In this document: in pieces, positions 33,222 to 44,913 of the stretch
Position numbering within the stretch: the first letter of the stretch is position 1
How the letters are laid out: every line of letters starts with the position of its first letter
DNA from: Spodoptera frugiperda
Taxonomy: Eukaryota > Arthropoda > Insecta > Lepidoptera > Noctuidae
Assembly: GCF_023101765.2 (NCBI RefSeq)
Contig: NC_064218.1
Span: 682,001 to 746,000, forward strand
Length of the DNA: 64,000 nucleotides
Direction: 5' to 3'
The notes under the pieces: generated by a model
What the model saw: only the letters and a program-made list of their open reading frames with translations
The model's database searches: none
What the model was told of the DNA's origin: nothing
Made by a program: the position numbers and the translations under genes

Positions 33222-33350
33222 TGTGGGAGAGCTATGCTTCGTCATAATTGAACCGGCTCGACCAGAGTGATACTACGGCCTCACAGAAAACCGACGTGAA
33301 ACAACGTGTTTCGTTGCATAAGTAAGGTTACCAGAGGCTGAATTACAACC
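33222..33350 (+). mobile_element. Family B repeat, 5' part
   Basis: TGTGGGAGAGCTATGCTTCG, GTGATACTACGGCCTCACAG and ACGTGTTTCGTTGCATAAGT match the 5' half of family B. The copy stops after GGTTACCAGAGGC. Confidence 0.8.
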
Positions 33351-33410
33351 ACCTTTTCTCAGCACTAAACGATTTCAGCAATTGTACGGAAGATATAAAT
33401 CATTTAACCA

Positions 33411-33791
33411 CTAACTTGGCGTATATCTTTCCAAAATTCTAAAAATAATATGATGCACTGTTTTTCCTCGTAATCTGGCATCTAGAATCGTTTGAATTAA
33501 TTCTGCAAAAAATATAAAAATGGCGAGTTTATCATTTCCAGCGAGCCGAAATGTTCGTCTGACCGGAAGTTCGTCATTATCGGTCGAATTCTTGCTCTCT
33601 GGTCCGAAGCCAAGTTCACGGCTGTCCACGTAATTTCTAAAAAAAATGCACTCCACGGTTTTTTGGCAAAGTTTCGAGAACTCTGCGTCTACGTCTAGCG
33701 TGCGTGTTATGACTAGGGATTGCAATCCAGCAGCATTTTCAATCCATCTGGACTTTTGCAAGATTAGTCTTAATCCAGCTGGATCCAGCAA
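33411..33791 (-). other. 126-codon open frame of uncertain nature
   Basis: One of the longer uninterrupted frames in the window, on the minus strand, but it opens on TTG and has no Kozak-type start. The C-terminal part reads LPVRRTFRLAGNDKLAIFIF and ends RILERYTPS. No domain is recognised. The frame crosses a perfect palindrome GGATTGCAATCC (33719-33730) and a cluster of GGAT/ATCC words to 33800, which looks more like transposon subterminal sequence (TAGGGATTGCAATCC is a plausible hAT-type terminus) than an exon. A decayed transposon is my preferred reading. Confidence 0.25.
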
Positions 33792-33807
33792 GATTAGATT
33801 TAGATTT

Positions 33808-33880
33808 TAGCCATGATCGTCCCACTGCAAGGAAAAGGCCTCCCTACTCTCCTTCCACTCCTCTCTTTAAAGCTTTTTAT
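33808..33880 (+). mobile_element. LINE 3' remnant
   Basis: CCATGATCGTCCCACTGCAA then GGCCTCCCTACTCTCC is the style of a frequent moth LINE 3' region (a GTCCCACTGC...GGCCTCCC motif as I remember it). Short and diverged. Confidence 0.4.
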
Positions 33881-34554
33881 AAAGATCCAGCAAAATTTAG
33901 AATCAAAATAAATACATGATTTTTATATTTCTATTTGTTTATTTATTTATTTTTACTAAAATAGGTGATATGTTATAACATCTGGTTGCATGTATAACTC
34001 AAATACTAATTAATATGTCTTGTGTTTTTACAAGATTTATAAACGAAGTCATAGAATCGATTAATTAAAATGTTATTAATTGATATTTAATACATAATTA
34101 TGCAAATAGATTGAAATGTCAAAACAATTTATTTTTGATTCTTCAACAATTTCCTTGTTTCAGTTATGACTGATATTATATAATAATAAATATGTTTTTC
34201 AACCTAATTCATTACCGAATGATAAATGAACCAATTACTTGGTAGTAACTAACTCATTTGATCTGCATACCTAAATACTCAACAGTGATAGTTGGATAGG
34301 TGCCCGGTGAATGAGGAAAATCCCTGCAAACAATATCATACACTGGTGTTACATTGTATATCTCATGCATAGATACATTATATACAAAAAAATATCATCA
34401 CGCCAGCCTTGCATTGTGGTAAACGGAGGTAACAGAACGTTAAATGGCATTGGTAGGATTGTGGTATACTTTCATCTACATTCATTAATCTCTCTGCCTG
34501 CATATTATCTTCAGCTGAAGGAGTTTTCCATATGCCTTTCTTGAAAAATATCAC
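33881..34554. other. AT-rich DNA without recognised gene
   Basis: No supported feature. Contains a short (TATT)n-like run near 33936-33952. Confidence 0.5.
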
Positions 34555-35283
34555 TAATTTGGTCGAGTGGTCGCTAGTACGTCTACCGGACAAAGTATAT
34601 CGAGTTCGATTCCCGGGTCGGGCAAATTATTGGTGGCTTTATCTCGGCTTTTCAAAAAATCTTAGTAGTAGCACGGAGGCTCACCTCCTATTACATGGGA
34701 CGTATAACACAAATGGTGAAAAGCGGGTGTAAATTAGGGTGGAGTGAAACATACCAAAAAAAAATTTTTTTCTCTTTTCTTTTGTCCTGTATTATTAATT
34801 GGTGACCATATGTAAAAGCTTTGTTTATGCAAAAAATCAAAGCTCTACGACATTATCTTCAGGAGGCGCATTGAGGAAATAGTTTCTAAAAAAAACATAT
34901 TTTTACTTATAAGGCCACCCACAAAAAATAGTTGTGATTATATGCTATGCTTACAAATTTACTGTTTTTAACTTCAACTAAGTGTTATCTCGTATGCAAA
35001 TACAGTATTATCTTATAAAACTTTAATATATAGTTGTAAAATAGTGCCAAAGTTAAGTAAATTTTATTAAAAAATGCCTAAAACGGGTAAATACTTGCGA
35101 TGTCCGTTACTTGGTGATCCAATCAAATTAAATGATAATTTATGTTACCTACATATTGTGACGTGATAAAACACTACTTATAGATAAAAAACAATATGTT
35201 AGAGTTGAATGATGGAAAGGATCCTTAGAAGAAATATGTGAAATGATTGCTTTTAACCAAGTATTGTATTGAGAACCTGATTG

Positions 35284-35478
35284 AAAAAGACCTATGGAGT
35301 TTCTTGCTCGTTCTTCTCCATACGAATCTACACTTTGAAACAACCAAATAGAGCAACTAGAGGACTGACCGACAGACAGACAGACATTTTGTTTTCTTTA
35401 CATTGTAATATTTGCTTTGGCGTTCAAAAGTGGCTTCCCGGTCTATTTGTAATAAATAATTTTGACTTTGACTTTCGA
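35284..35478 (+). mobile_element. LINE 3'-end fragment (family E), copy 2, nested
   Basis: ACCTATGGAGTTTCTTGCTC, GTTCTTCTCCATACGAATCT, GGCGTTCAAAAGTGGC, TTCCCGGTCTATTTG and the TTTTGACTTTGACTTT tail match the copy at 5712. It lies inside the DNA transposon, making a third nesting level. No clean target duplication is visible, and related sequence may start as early as about 35200. Confidence 0.65.
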
Positions 35479-35701
35479 TAGTAAAGCGATATAGAATAAG
35501 GCATCTATTTCTACAATTATTCATCAACTGTGTCTAGGTTGTCTATTTTGTACTTTCAAAAGTACAAATATGTGAAATGTTACGCAATGATGCCAAAAAG
35601 CAGATATTCTACAAATATTTTTTTATATCGCAACACGTAAATATTTATCCCGAGAAGTATGCAAATGTGTGACTAAAGCACCTGCTGCTGAGGAAAACTT
35701 C

Positions 35702-35968
35702 TTAAAAGGTCAACGAAATGAGCGCAAAATGTACATTGGTTCTGTAGATAAGATGACAACTCAATCTATGCGATGTCATGAAATTAAGAAGCGATAATAT
35801 GATGAGTTTGCTGCAAAATATAACGGGTCCACAAACAGATGCCGAAGCCTCTGCTATACGTTTGACACACCTTTCTACTGCTTGAGTGTGGCAAGGATAC
35901 TTCTCAATTTCAAACATATTACCACCAGGTGCAATCATTGTAGTGATTTCCGAGTCGCTGTATTTCAT
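35702..35968 (-). pseudogene. Transposase-like C-terminal fragment, minus copy
   Basis: The minus strand reads KITEPPVAMKYSDSEITT, GGNMFEIEKYPCHTQAVERC then VKRIAEASASVCGP. The YPCHTQAVERCVK..EAS.SVCG string is, as I recall, a conserved C-terminal feature of a transposon-encoded protein widespread in arthropods; I cannot name the superfamily. After CGP the frame continues in unrelated sequence. Upstream codons toward 36036 contain stops. Confidence 0.6.
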
Positions 35969-36026
35969 TGCTACAGGAGGTTCTGTTATCTTTTTTTCGC
36001 CAATTCTATCAAATCATAATAATTAG

Positions 36027-36234
36027 TCAAGTCTACTCAAGCAGTAGAAAGGTGTGTAAAACGTATAACGGAGGCTTCGGCATCTGTTTGTGGACCCGAT
36101 GATAGAAATGGGTTCATCCGTAATAAAATAAAATCCAGGCAAGAAAATCTATTTTTGACACTAAATCTCAGTATTTTCGCCAAAATGATGAAACTGGAAC
36201 CTCTGATACTGGACATCAAAATTTTATTTTTATG
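36027..36234 (+). pseudogene. Transposase-like C-terminal fragment, plus copy
   Basis: The plus strand reads AVERCVKRITEASASVCGPD then DRNGFIRNKIKSRQENLF, the continuation the minus copy lacks, ending at a stop about 36235. The first about 62 bp are an inverted copy of 35825-35888, so the two fragments point away from each other. This one starts abruptly at the equivalent of ACTCAAGCAGTAGAA. Confidence 0.6.
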
Positions 36235-36519
36235 GTAATTTCATATAGTATTTTATTATTCTAGTGGTTTAAAGTTTAAATTCATTTAAATATATGGTAA
36301 TATAGTTAGAAATAAATATTTGCTTGTAACTCTACTTTTGTTATTTTTTTCAAATTTCATACCTAATGCGCCACCTCAAGATATTGAGTTAGAAAGCTGT
36401 AATTTTGCATGAACATTTCTATTACTATGGGTCAATGTTTGAAAACACAGGAAACTTCAAATTAAGAAAAAGATTTTTTCGCTCCACCCTAGTGTACATT
36501 GTATAGTATCATTACGTGC

Positions 36520-37135
36520 CGTAATGTCTACGCTCACACAACGAGTGATTGATTTGTCATTGCGATACACGATTGCCGATTACTGGAGATTTTCAATCAA
36601 ATTTCTAAGATCTTAAATAAATAATTGCGGTTTGGAAAAAGTATCTCCCTACTGTTTAATGACGTATTATGTATAATGACGAATGAGTAAGTAAAGCTCT
36701 ATCGTTGCCAGCCGTTTCGGGGAATCACTGGCGAGCCGTGACGCTATATAATGTATATCTATGTTTGTAAATGTATCACTTGATATTATTTTTATTCAGT
36801 GTATCAGTTTCCAATACATTTAACATTCACATTTACAACAAAAATACAATGTATTCTCTTATACATTGTAGGCTAATCTATCGGCCCGAGCCTGATAAAT
36901 CTGGACTGAGTCGTAAAATAAATCGTATTACAAAACAGGACACCGGAATTGAATGTCATAAAGTTTGTATACTATTGTGAGAGTGTTAAGTGATGTCTGT
37001 ACTGTCAGGAATGATGATGAAGAACTATGTTCTTTGAAATCTCGATTCACATTAGGTTTTTATATTTATACAACAAGAGTTTGGATTTTCTTTTGATAAG
37101 TAGTTATACAAAATCCATGTAGGTAGGTTACCTTG
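36520..37135. other. AT-rich DNA without recognised gene
   Basis: No supported feature. The open frame at 36771-36980 (plus) lacks domain or start context. Confidence 0.5.
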
Positions 37136-37298
37136 TTTTTTTTTTAAGGGGGGAAAACATCATCCAATGAATTCTCTCGCCTTATGCGAGGCGAGAGGGA
37201 GTGTCAAATCCTTACTAACTAAAAACCACCCTGTTCCTGTTCCTACTCCTGCTTTCCAAGCCTGAGCTTCGGTAAACCCGCTAGGTAGTCCGCAGCGC
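37136..37298 (-). mobile_element. Family A SINE-like repeat, copy 5
   Basis: Full-length reverse copy: T run (A tail), CTCTCGCCTTATGCGAGGCG hairpin, CTTACTAACTAAAAACCACC, CTACTCCTGCTTTCC and AACCCGCTAGGTAGTCCGC. One arm carries a small GTTCCT duplication. A clean target duplication was not found. Confidence 0.87.
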
Positions 37299-37921
37299 CA
37301 CCTACCTAAAGTTGTTTTTTTTAATCAGATAATGTTATGATCTTTCTCTAAAAGAGGGATCGGAAAATATCCTATATTCACAATAAACTTGGTCTTTTAT
37401 TTCAGCTGAAAATATATGTATTTATAATGAATATTTGATATCTTCCACAACTTGTAACAGTGCCATCTAGCGATTTCGCCCGACATTACAGCGAACCTTG
37501 ACCGAGTAGTGGGGGTCGTTAACCTATGACGCGTGACGCAATAATCTGAAAAGTGCGCAGGAGTCTACTATTTAATGTTTAGGCTATAAAAAATAATGGC
37601 CTGCAGGCGTGTTACTAATAATTTGTGATATTTACAAGGTGGCCATTTTATTATGCGGATAACATTAGTTATTGATGTACCTAACTAAATGAAATGTTTA
37701 AAATGTTTTATGTTCATGTTTAAAAAATAATTTAAGTATTTGTTTTGTTCATAGTGTTTTATTCTACAGTTTCGTATACATATTTATTACTATTTATACA
37801 TCCTTATTATTAAGAGTTAACAAAACCTATTACATTATTTGAAAAAAAATAAGTGGTGTTCAATGCACTATGTGTGGAGTAAGTACCTACTGTACAGATC
37901 ACAATCTTATTTATTACACAT
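37299..37921. other. AT-rich DNA without recognised gene
   Basis: No supported gene. A moderately GC-rich patch at about 37460-37565 (GTGCCATCTAGCGATTTCGC, GACGCGTGACGCAATAA) is unassigned. Confidence 0.45.
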
Positions 37922-38130
37922 ACTACCTTCTGCCAGTGCCTTCGCCTGCGTTTCTGTGAGAAAAAAAAATTTGTTTTGATTGATGTGAGATAAAGTATCC
38001 TATAAACCAGACCCTGACTCTGCTCATACTTTGTCTGTGTACCATCAAAATTCGTTCAGTAGTTTCATCGTAATTGACGAACAAATATCCAAAGAAACTT
38101 TCACATTTATAATTTTTAATATACTTACAT
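37922..38130 (-). mobile_element. Diverged Helitron-like repeat
   Basis: On the minus strand, ATTATAAATGTGAAAGTTTC and ATGAAACTACTGAACGAATT lead to GGCGAAGGCACTGGCAGAAG followed by GTAGT, one base from the expected CTAG|T end. Old copy of the family at 9327 and 58222. Confidence 0.6.
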
Positions 38131-39000
38131 GTAATGTGAAGTGATTATAACTGTGTTCCTCTCTTCCAGAAAGCATTTCTTTTTTATTAATTGTATCAGC
38201 TTCCAATTAATTTATAGTATATGAAATAAATTAATGGAATCATTGAATTGGTGCACGAGTAAATTCGTTTGTGTCGTATCTAGTAGAGTACATGCGGTCG
38301 GATAGGCCTATGGTAATTACTTAAAATTATTCTTAGGCAACTGGTTGGTACAGTTGCGCGCGTAAGTTTTATCGGGAATATTATATTTTTTCCAGTGTTT
38401 TGTATTTTAAGGAAGATGGATGAATAATTATGTGAAGAATGATAATATATTATATAAGAGAAGGGAGTTATTTATAGCATGGAGCGTGAAATTAAGCCTG
38501 TTATGACTTGAGGCTCTCCACTTTTATATTTATATGAGACTAGTGAAAAGTGAAACTTTGTAACAGTAAAAAGTTACATTAGGTTAATTTCAAAGAACCA
38601 AAAAAGAATACGAAAATTGGCAATAGTTTTCAGGATATTTTAAGCAAAATAACACGTCCTTGTATTTTAGATGTACATAACACACACACACTCATACATA
38701 AATATACAAGTGTTCCGTGCGGAAACTAGTTCTAATTAGTTTTGAGGAAGAACAAGTTCAATGCTGACTGGATGCGGAAGACAGGTAGCATCTACTTGTT
38801 AATACTTGTGTGGACGGCATAAAGTTGAGTTTTGAGAAGTATTTACAAACCGGGGGATGATGGTCTTTCAAAGTTTTGTTTCATAATCATCAATATCTCT
38901 TGACCGTCTACTCTTGGACTATAGGTCTACTCTACATAAAAAGTCTTTGCTTCTTTTATATTTGATGGGTCGACGTTTGGCTGCTATCTCGCCTGGTGGT
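38131..39000. other. AT-rich DNA without recognised gene
   Basis: Only a possible Helitron tail at about 38700-38732 (GTGCGGAAACTAG before T) stands out. Confidence 0.4.
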
Positions 39001-39155
39001 AAGTGATAATGCGGCCACCGTTTGTCAATGATGTAAATAATCTTAGAAAGTACATTCAACTCGGAAAAAGTCACATTGGTACTTGCCGTTGGTAGGTTTC
39101 GAACAGCACTCTCACATGCATGACAAAGGGGCGTTTTAAACCATCTCGCCACCAC
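39001..39155 (-). mobile_element. LINE fragment sharing sequence with 44914-45180
   Basis: AATAATCTTAGAAAGTACAT, AGTCACATTGGTACTTGCCG and TTGGTAGGTTTCGAAC match the block at about 45085-45155. The left part instead reads GGCTGCTATCTCGCCTGGTG, so the two copies diverge or are composite. Confidence 0.5.
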
Positions 39156-42100
39156 GATATCAGCGTCTTACTGAGTTTGATACTATTTCAATTAATGCAT
39201 GTTTTTTTCAATTGGAACCACTTTTGCGTCCGCGTCTCCCACGAAGCATCCGTTCCTCTGACAGAATATATAAATAAGCCATAATGATAGTCATCAGCCT
39301 CTCGTTCCTCGTTTACATCATTCGACAATCACATTACATCAATTTGTATGAAACCACTTTGAATAGTTAAATGACGAAATAAATTGTTCTCGTATTATAT
39401 TGAAAGAGTTGCGTATCTTAGATTGTTGTAAGTGGAATAGGAAGGCTTGAGTTGCAATCTACTGACAGACTGACTGATTTAGATACTATAATGTATGCGT
39501 GCATATGTGATATCTATCAAAAGTTGCCAACTTAAAGTATTATTCCCAGATTGTGGTGTTATAATTTTCCAAGGCAATGTCTGTAATCGGTAGCATACAA
39601 CATTTAATAATTTACTCTACAGTCCACAGAAGTCTACAGAAATATTAGCAATCATAACGACCGATATCGACAAACACAAATACATACATACGCCCTTCAT
39701 GGAATTGTAGAGCAAACATTAAAAGTTGTCTAATTCAAAGCGAATCAATATGCGGCCTCCGTATATCATATGCTGTAAAGACACACGAAATAAAGGAATG
39801 GTAAATATTTGCTAAGAAACAATATTATTTTCTTTCGCTACTGCTTTGGAGTTCGCCCAATTTGTAGTCGATATGGGTGCGATGCTCATAGATTAATAAT
39901 CATAATTTAGGCAGAGCAGACACTCAATTATTTACTTACCATAAAAGTAGGACTTTATACAGAATTGCTTTAATGTTTGCAATTGTTATTTATATTAACG
40001 TTGGTAGGTAATACAAATTTAGTAATTGATTGATTCCTGTATTTAAAATATTATTCTAACATATTTTTGTTGTTAATATAAAATACTTAATATCCTGTGT
40101 AGCCGCCCCAGAAGGGCGTCCACAGAATTTCTCCATCGCGATTTATCTTGAGCTTACGCTTCAGTCTTAAATACAGTATACAGTTAACATATTTTTAAAT
40201 AGTTCACAAACATAATTTTAGTAAAAGTTTATCAAGGCTTAAATTTAATAAAACCTGGAAAAGCATCTCAACTAGAAATCGAGAAACAACATAATATACC
40301 AATCCTATAACCCTCTTGTAAGCGTAACATACGTACCTAATCGTCGCTTCTGTGGTCCTGTCACATAATCTTTGGCAATTTGTCAACAAGTCAGATCACG
40401 TAGGCTGCCGACCGACCACGGTAAGCTCAGTTAGAGCGGTGCATAAAAACTAAGCTTTGCTTTGAACTTTGAAATTCAAATGTATTTCGATACGCCAATA
40501 CGTCTGCCTGTATTTTGATCGCGTTTTTACGACAACATATATTATTTGAGTGGACCTCAATACCTTATTTTAAAGAGCGTTTGTAAATAATTAGATAGGA
40601 AATTAAAGGATATTGATAATGATATTTTTTTATGATTTTACAGCCTTTTCAGCAGTTTTTCCGTAATAAACCAATATAGCTGGGTGTCAATACTGGTCTA
40701 AAATTTCTGGAATGTGAAACGTAACCTAAGTTAGACCATCAACGTTTATTCATACAATTCCTAGGTCTTCTTTTATGACAGCTATATTCTGGCACGGAGA
40801 AGAATTTACGTCGAGATCGTAAAAAGGCATGAAATGAGTGGATTTTGCACGTACTTTGCGTCGCTCGTGAAATGCCAACGATTATTCTGATCACGCCCCG
40901 AATATGGATAGTTTGCTGTGACATTGACTGCGCCAAATGTGAGATTTGAATCAATCTTGATTTTGAGATTTATGTAAGTGTTGCTTTCTGTCCGAAAATA
41001 CGTTTATTGCACAAGTTGGAATGTATTTTGTTGTGATTCATTTGTTAGACGCGTTATTGTGAATGCGTAAACTAAGTCAGTTAGGTTCTTATTATAAGCG
41101 GTTGAGGATATATTTGTGAAATAACTACCAATAAAATTAAATCAGCCTGGTATTTATGATATACATCATTATATGATACATTTCGACAGCTCACTAGTAA
41201 ATTAAAAATCTAAAGGCTCGGAAATGCATGTGCGTCACACCCCAATTTCTCAGTCTTGAAATATAAATTTATAAAAGCCATTCAATAATTTTGGCAACAA
41301 AAAACAATTCACAGCTAACGAGGTTTTTGCTTCAATTTCTCGAACGGCGAACATTTTGTCATCGCTGCGTCAAAATTGCATCAATAAAAACAAAAAAATT
41401 ATACACGTGATCATAAAAGTCAGAAGTCATTTTCATACTAAAATGTTAAGTAAACATTCTTTGGCAGCACTGGGTTCATCAGATAAGTACCTATGTTTTT
41501 AGCAGACATGGCAAAATTCCCAAGTTTCCTTCGCGGCCTCGTAAATTTTCATTACTATACTAAAATGAGAGAAAAAAGCATTTTTGGAGCGCACCACGGC
41601 CTTATAAATGTATCATTGTAATGCATAATTGAGATTAAAAAATCTTAATGGATATGAGGTTGGGAGTTTCGTAATAACGTTGTTTTCATGCTCGTTTGGG
41701 CTAAATAAACGGATCGGTTAATTGCTTGTTCTTGATATTACAGCATGAGGACTAATATCACAGAAGTTATTTAAACCGATAGATATAAACTATTAACATT
41801 AAGTGTTTATTTTGATAAAATTGTGGTATACTTAATTTTCTATAATGAAACCGTTAGATCACTGCAAGACCAGCACCGTAGTTAAGGCACTAATTACTTG
41901 TACTTATTGTAGTAAAACTTATTGTGTAGGTATCAATCTAACCTAAGTTATATTTAAGTTTTCGCGCTATACACATTACAACGTATTAATCACTATCTCT
42001 TTCTTCAATTATTTTAATTAGCTTTTTAAATATTTAAACTCTTTTCATAGGCATATGACAACACATGACATGACAAGTCACAGATGACAGAAGTCGCCCA

Positions 42101-43749
42101 TAGACGATCAACGAGCAAATCAATGGAAGACGTCATAAATGCTACATCGCACATAATTATGAAGTTTACAAGCGAATAAACATGGATAGAAAATCCCAAC
42201 TTACCCCAGTTGGGTAGGAAGCCCGCCAGGCACGATCACCTCGCCTGAGGATGCTCCTTTTCTTAGGGAACTTTATTCACTGTTTCCTAAAGGCACGTCA
42301 CCCGATCTTTAAGATCAAACCAAGAGTGCTCAACAGCACTCTGTACAAAATAAAATAATAGGCGACTTTAGGTCAGCATCAACTCGAATAATTTACAGTT
42401 TTAACAATAGACCTATCATGAATTTCATCCTATTAGTACTCGGTAATTCCCTGAAATGAGTCCTGGTTATAGCACTGGTTTCTCGGAACGCATCAACAAT
42501 TAAATGTACCATTGGAACAATTTCAGTGACCCAGTTCATATTGACATTGACACAATGGTCCCAATTTGGCTCCCTGGGACACTCCAAGTGCGTAAAACTT
42601 TTACAGTAAATAAACTAAATTTGTTCTCGAGCTATTTATAAAGAATGTTGACCATTTAAGACAACTGTTTTCAATTATTCTTAATGTGTCAATGAGAAAA
42701 GTTTAAGTGGTAATATAATTTACAAAAATAACTCTGGCTTTTTAGTCCTAGGGAACAATAATAAGGCCATTTCATTAGAATTTTACTAAGAAATATAAAT
42801 TGAATTATTTTTACTTGACTGTGGTACAATTTTAATTTCTAAACCTCAGTAGAGTTCAGAACGGTGTGAAATATGACTATAAGTTCATCCTCTATTTTAA
42901 CTCTGTAAAGTTTAATTGGTGTTACAGATTTATGCAAACGTCAAACATTACTTTACAAATACATTATTTTTTATATTTTTTTGCAAAACACAAGACCCGT
43001 TTCTTATATTTTGCAATTTTGTCCGCATTCAAGGTCATTACCTAATTTACCAAGTTTATTTTGAATACAAATTTAGTCGTGCGCTAGTATTTTTAACCTT
43101 GAGCGTAGAATAACGTATGTACATAGGAGATTAAACTGTCTCAGTATATCGTGGCTGGCCGTAGCAGACACGTGATATGAATTTGGAGCATTTCGTCTGA
43201 GGTCAATGCTGCACGATTGCTTCCTATAAGAATTCTCGCAATGGACTGGAAAATGCGCACGGTTTAGCCGTGTTCCCTTATATCGATATGTTTCGTGACG
43301 TTCTTTATTATATTATCAGATTAAACAGTATTTAAATGTAAGGTCAATAACATCAATCTACTTATCAATTTGTCGTCAATCTTGTTTACAAAGCTAATCG
43401 TAATTGTTCCACTTAATAATATTCTAGTCTGCAATTTGCGTTTCAATTACAACCCTCGCGATCCTGTCCACCACACCACAGCTAACGATGCCACAATAAT
43501 TGTGTCATCCAATCTATCGTGTCACATAACTAATTCATCACCATTTCGCTACAAACCCACGCTGCTTTATTTACCCCCATCTTTAAAACATTTGCATACT
43601 TAACGTTACTGAAAACATCTAAATCGACGACATAGAGTTCAATTTTGAAATTGCCATCGTTGAGTCTCTAATAACCGTCTATTTTCAATAATTGCAACGA
43701 AGGCACATCAAGTGTACGTTTTCCCTCGCCTGCTTCAAGACATGTATTT
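39156..43749. other. Long unassigned stretch
   Basis: No gene is supported over about 4.6 kb. Locally GC-richer patches near 40100-40150, 40400-40430, 42190-42340 and 43150-43280 have no match elsewhere in the window. Open frames at 40204, 40739, 42393, 42916 and 43370 have no domain. The region may be intronic or intergenic. Confidence 0.4.
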
Positions 43750-43821
43750 ATGGAGCCCGTTGTAATGGACAAAATGTTCGTCCTTGCATATTTCATTTTG
43801 TGTCTCTTGAATTCAGTTTTG
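43750..43821 (+). CDS. Candidate first coding exon with a signal-peptide-like sequence
   Basis: Three in-frame ATGs (43750, 43765, 43774) precede MFVLAYFILCLLNSVL, a short hydrophobic run like a signal peptide or membrane anchor. The third ATG has the favourable insect context ACAAAATG. At 43821|43822 a GTAACT follows Leu, a tolerable splice donor. Without splicing the frame continues to a stop at about 43902. There is no recognised promoter or downstream exon, and the run is short enough to arise by chance. Function unknown. Confidence 0.2.
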
Positions 43822-44913
43822 GTAACTTTTGGGTTTGTTTGGTGTTTTGATGGAGTTGGTTTCGTTTATTTGATTATTATGAATGCAAGAATTTGCCCTT
43901 AGTAAAGTTTAATTTTTTTGTATTAATGTAACTTTTTTTAAGAAACAAGAGTGCATACGTGGATATAATACGTAAATCGTATAAATTAATTTAGTAGTGT
44001 ATTTTTACGTTTAGTAGTGTATTTTGTGTGCAGTTCTAGTTACTTCAATTCCTTGTATGTTTGTATACATTTTAAATCTCTAAATTCACGAACTAATTTG
44101 CTTACTGAGAAAATTCGTTGGCTTTCTTTCCTTCTAACCATTGGAAATAAATTGGGGACGGAAAGTGAATATTTAATGCTTACGGGCCGGCGGTTCTTTA
44201 TTAGAGCTGAGCGTTTTTGATGAACCTAACAACTTAATTGTGATCGTAGGGTGCAGTTTAAGTCATAAGCTTTTAGCATAACCTAGACTACGGTAGCCGG
44301 GGTAACTTATACAGGTTAATACTTAGCTTCAGATAGACATGTTAAGTAAAATATTCAACAGGTATCATTATTTAAAAACTATTAAAGAATATAGATTATC
44401 GTTATTTTTAATTTTAATTGAGAAATAATACAATCGCTTAATATTTTTACATGATTATGAACTAAGTAATAACTAAGCTACAGAACGAAGATACAATATT
44501 ATGTGTCCACAAAATAAAGTTTAGTTTATATTATGTATTTACTACTTACACCACACTAAGATGAAGCGATTAATGATAAGTAATTTCCAACGCTGGCAAT
44601 GCAGTTTCGAACTTATTTATTGATAGGGGCCTCTGATTGGCCCATTAAATTGATTATTATGTTTAAGACAGTAAATAAATAATACATTTTATTATGGCAC
44701 GTGGAGAATCGAATTTTGAAATATGTGATTGTTGAACGAGGCCCAATTAATTAATGTAAAAGGTTATTACGATTTGCCATAGTAAAATGTATTATGGAAT
44801 CGTAGTTAATTGCTGTATATAAGGTCGGTAATCTGATTAAAAATATCTTTAGTTGTCAAATAACTTTGAATGTTTTATGTTTTGATGGAATTTGTTTTCA
44901 GTTATATTTTGAA
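43822..44913. other. AT-rich DNA without recognised gene
   Basis: No supported feature. The open frame at 44017-44220 (plus) has no domain. Confidence 0.5.

Larger units (their letters stand above)
34735..36491. mobile_element. 1757-bp DNA transposon with long terminal inverted repeats
   Basis: Ends are TAGGGTGGAGTGAAA on the left and the reverse complement of TAGGGTGGAGCGAAA on the right. Homology between the ends extends inward about 140-150 bp (GCAAAAAATCAAAGCTCTAC...GGAGGCGCATT on the left against GCAAAATTACAGCTTTCTAA...GGTGGCGCATT inverted on the right). Flanking duplicates GTGTAAAT (34727-34734) and GTGTACAT (36492-36499) give an 8-bp target duplication with one mismatch. Eight bp plus a TAGGG start fits hAT-like elements, but the internal peptide is not the hAT dimerisation domain I would expect, so the superfamily is left open. 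It carries only broken transposase-like fragments. Confidence 0.8.
34555..36519 (+). mobile_element. tRNA-SINE (family C) split by a DNA transposon
   Basis: Left part (34555-34734): box A TTGGTCGAGTGGTCG, box B GAGTTCGATTCC, CTTAGTAGTAGCACGGAGG and CACAAATGGTGAAAAGCGGG. Right part (36492-36519): GTGTACATTGTATAG and ATTACGTGCCGTAATG, the next piece of the same SINE. GTGTA(A/C)AT occurs once in intact copies but twice here, so it is the target duplication of the 34735-36491 insertion. Confidence 0.85.

Noticed and set aside
33941..33955. Microsatellite of TTTA units
   Set aside because: Only three to four units, ordinary for AT-rich DNA.
34727..34736. TA target duplication (Tc1/mariner-type) for the 1757-bp transposon
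   Set aside because: Comparison with intact SINE copies shows GTGTA(A/C)AT is duplicated, so 8 bp is the better reading and the TA is part of the terminus plus flank.
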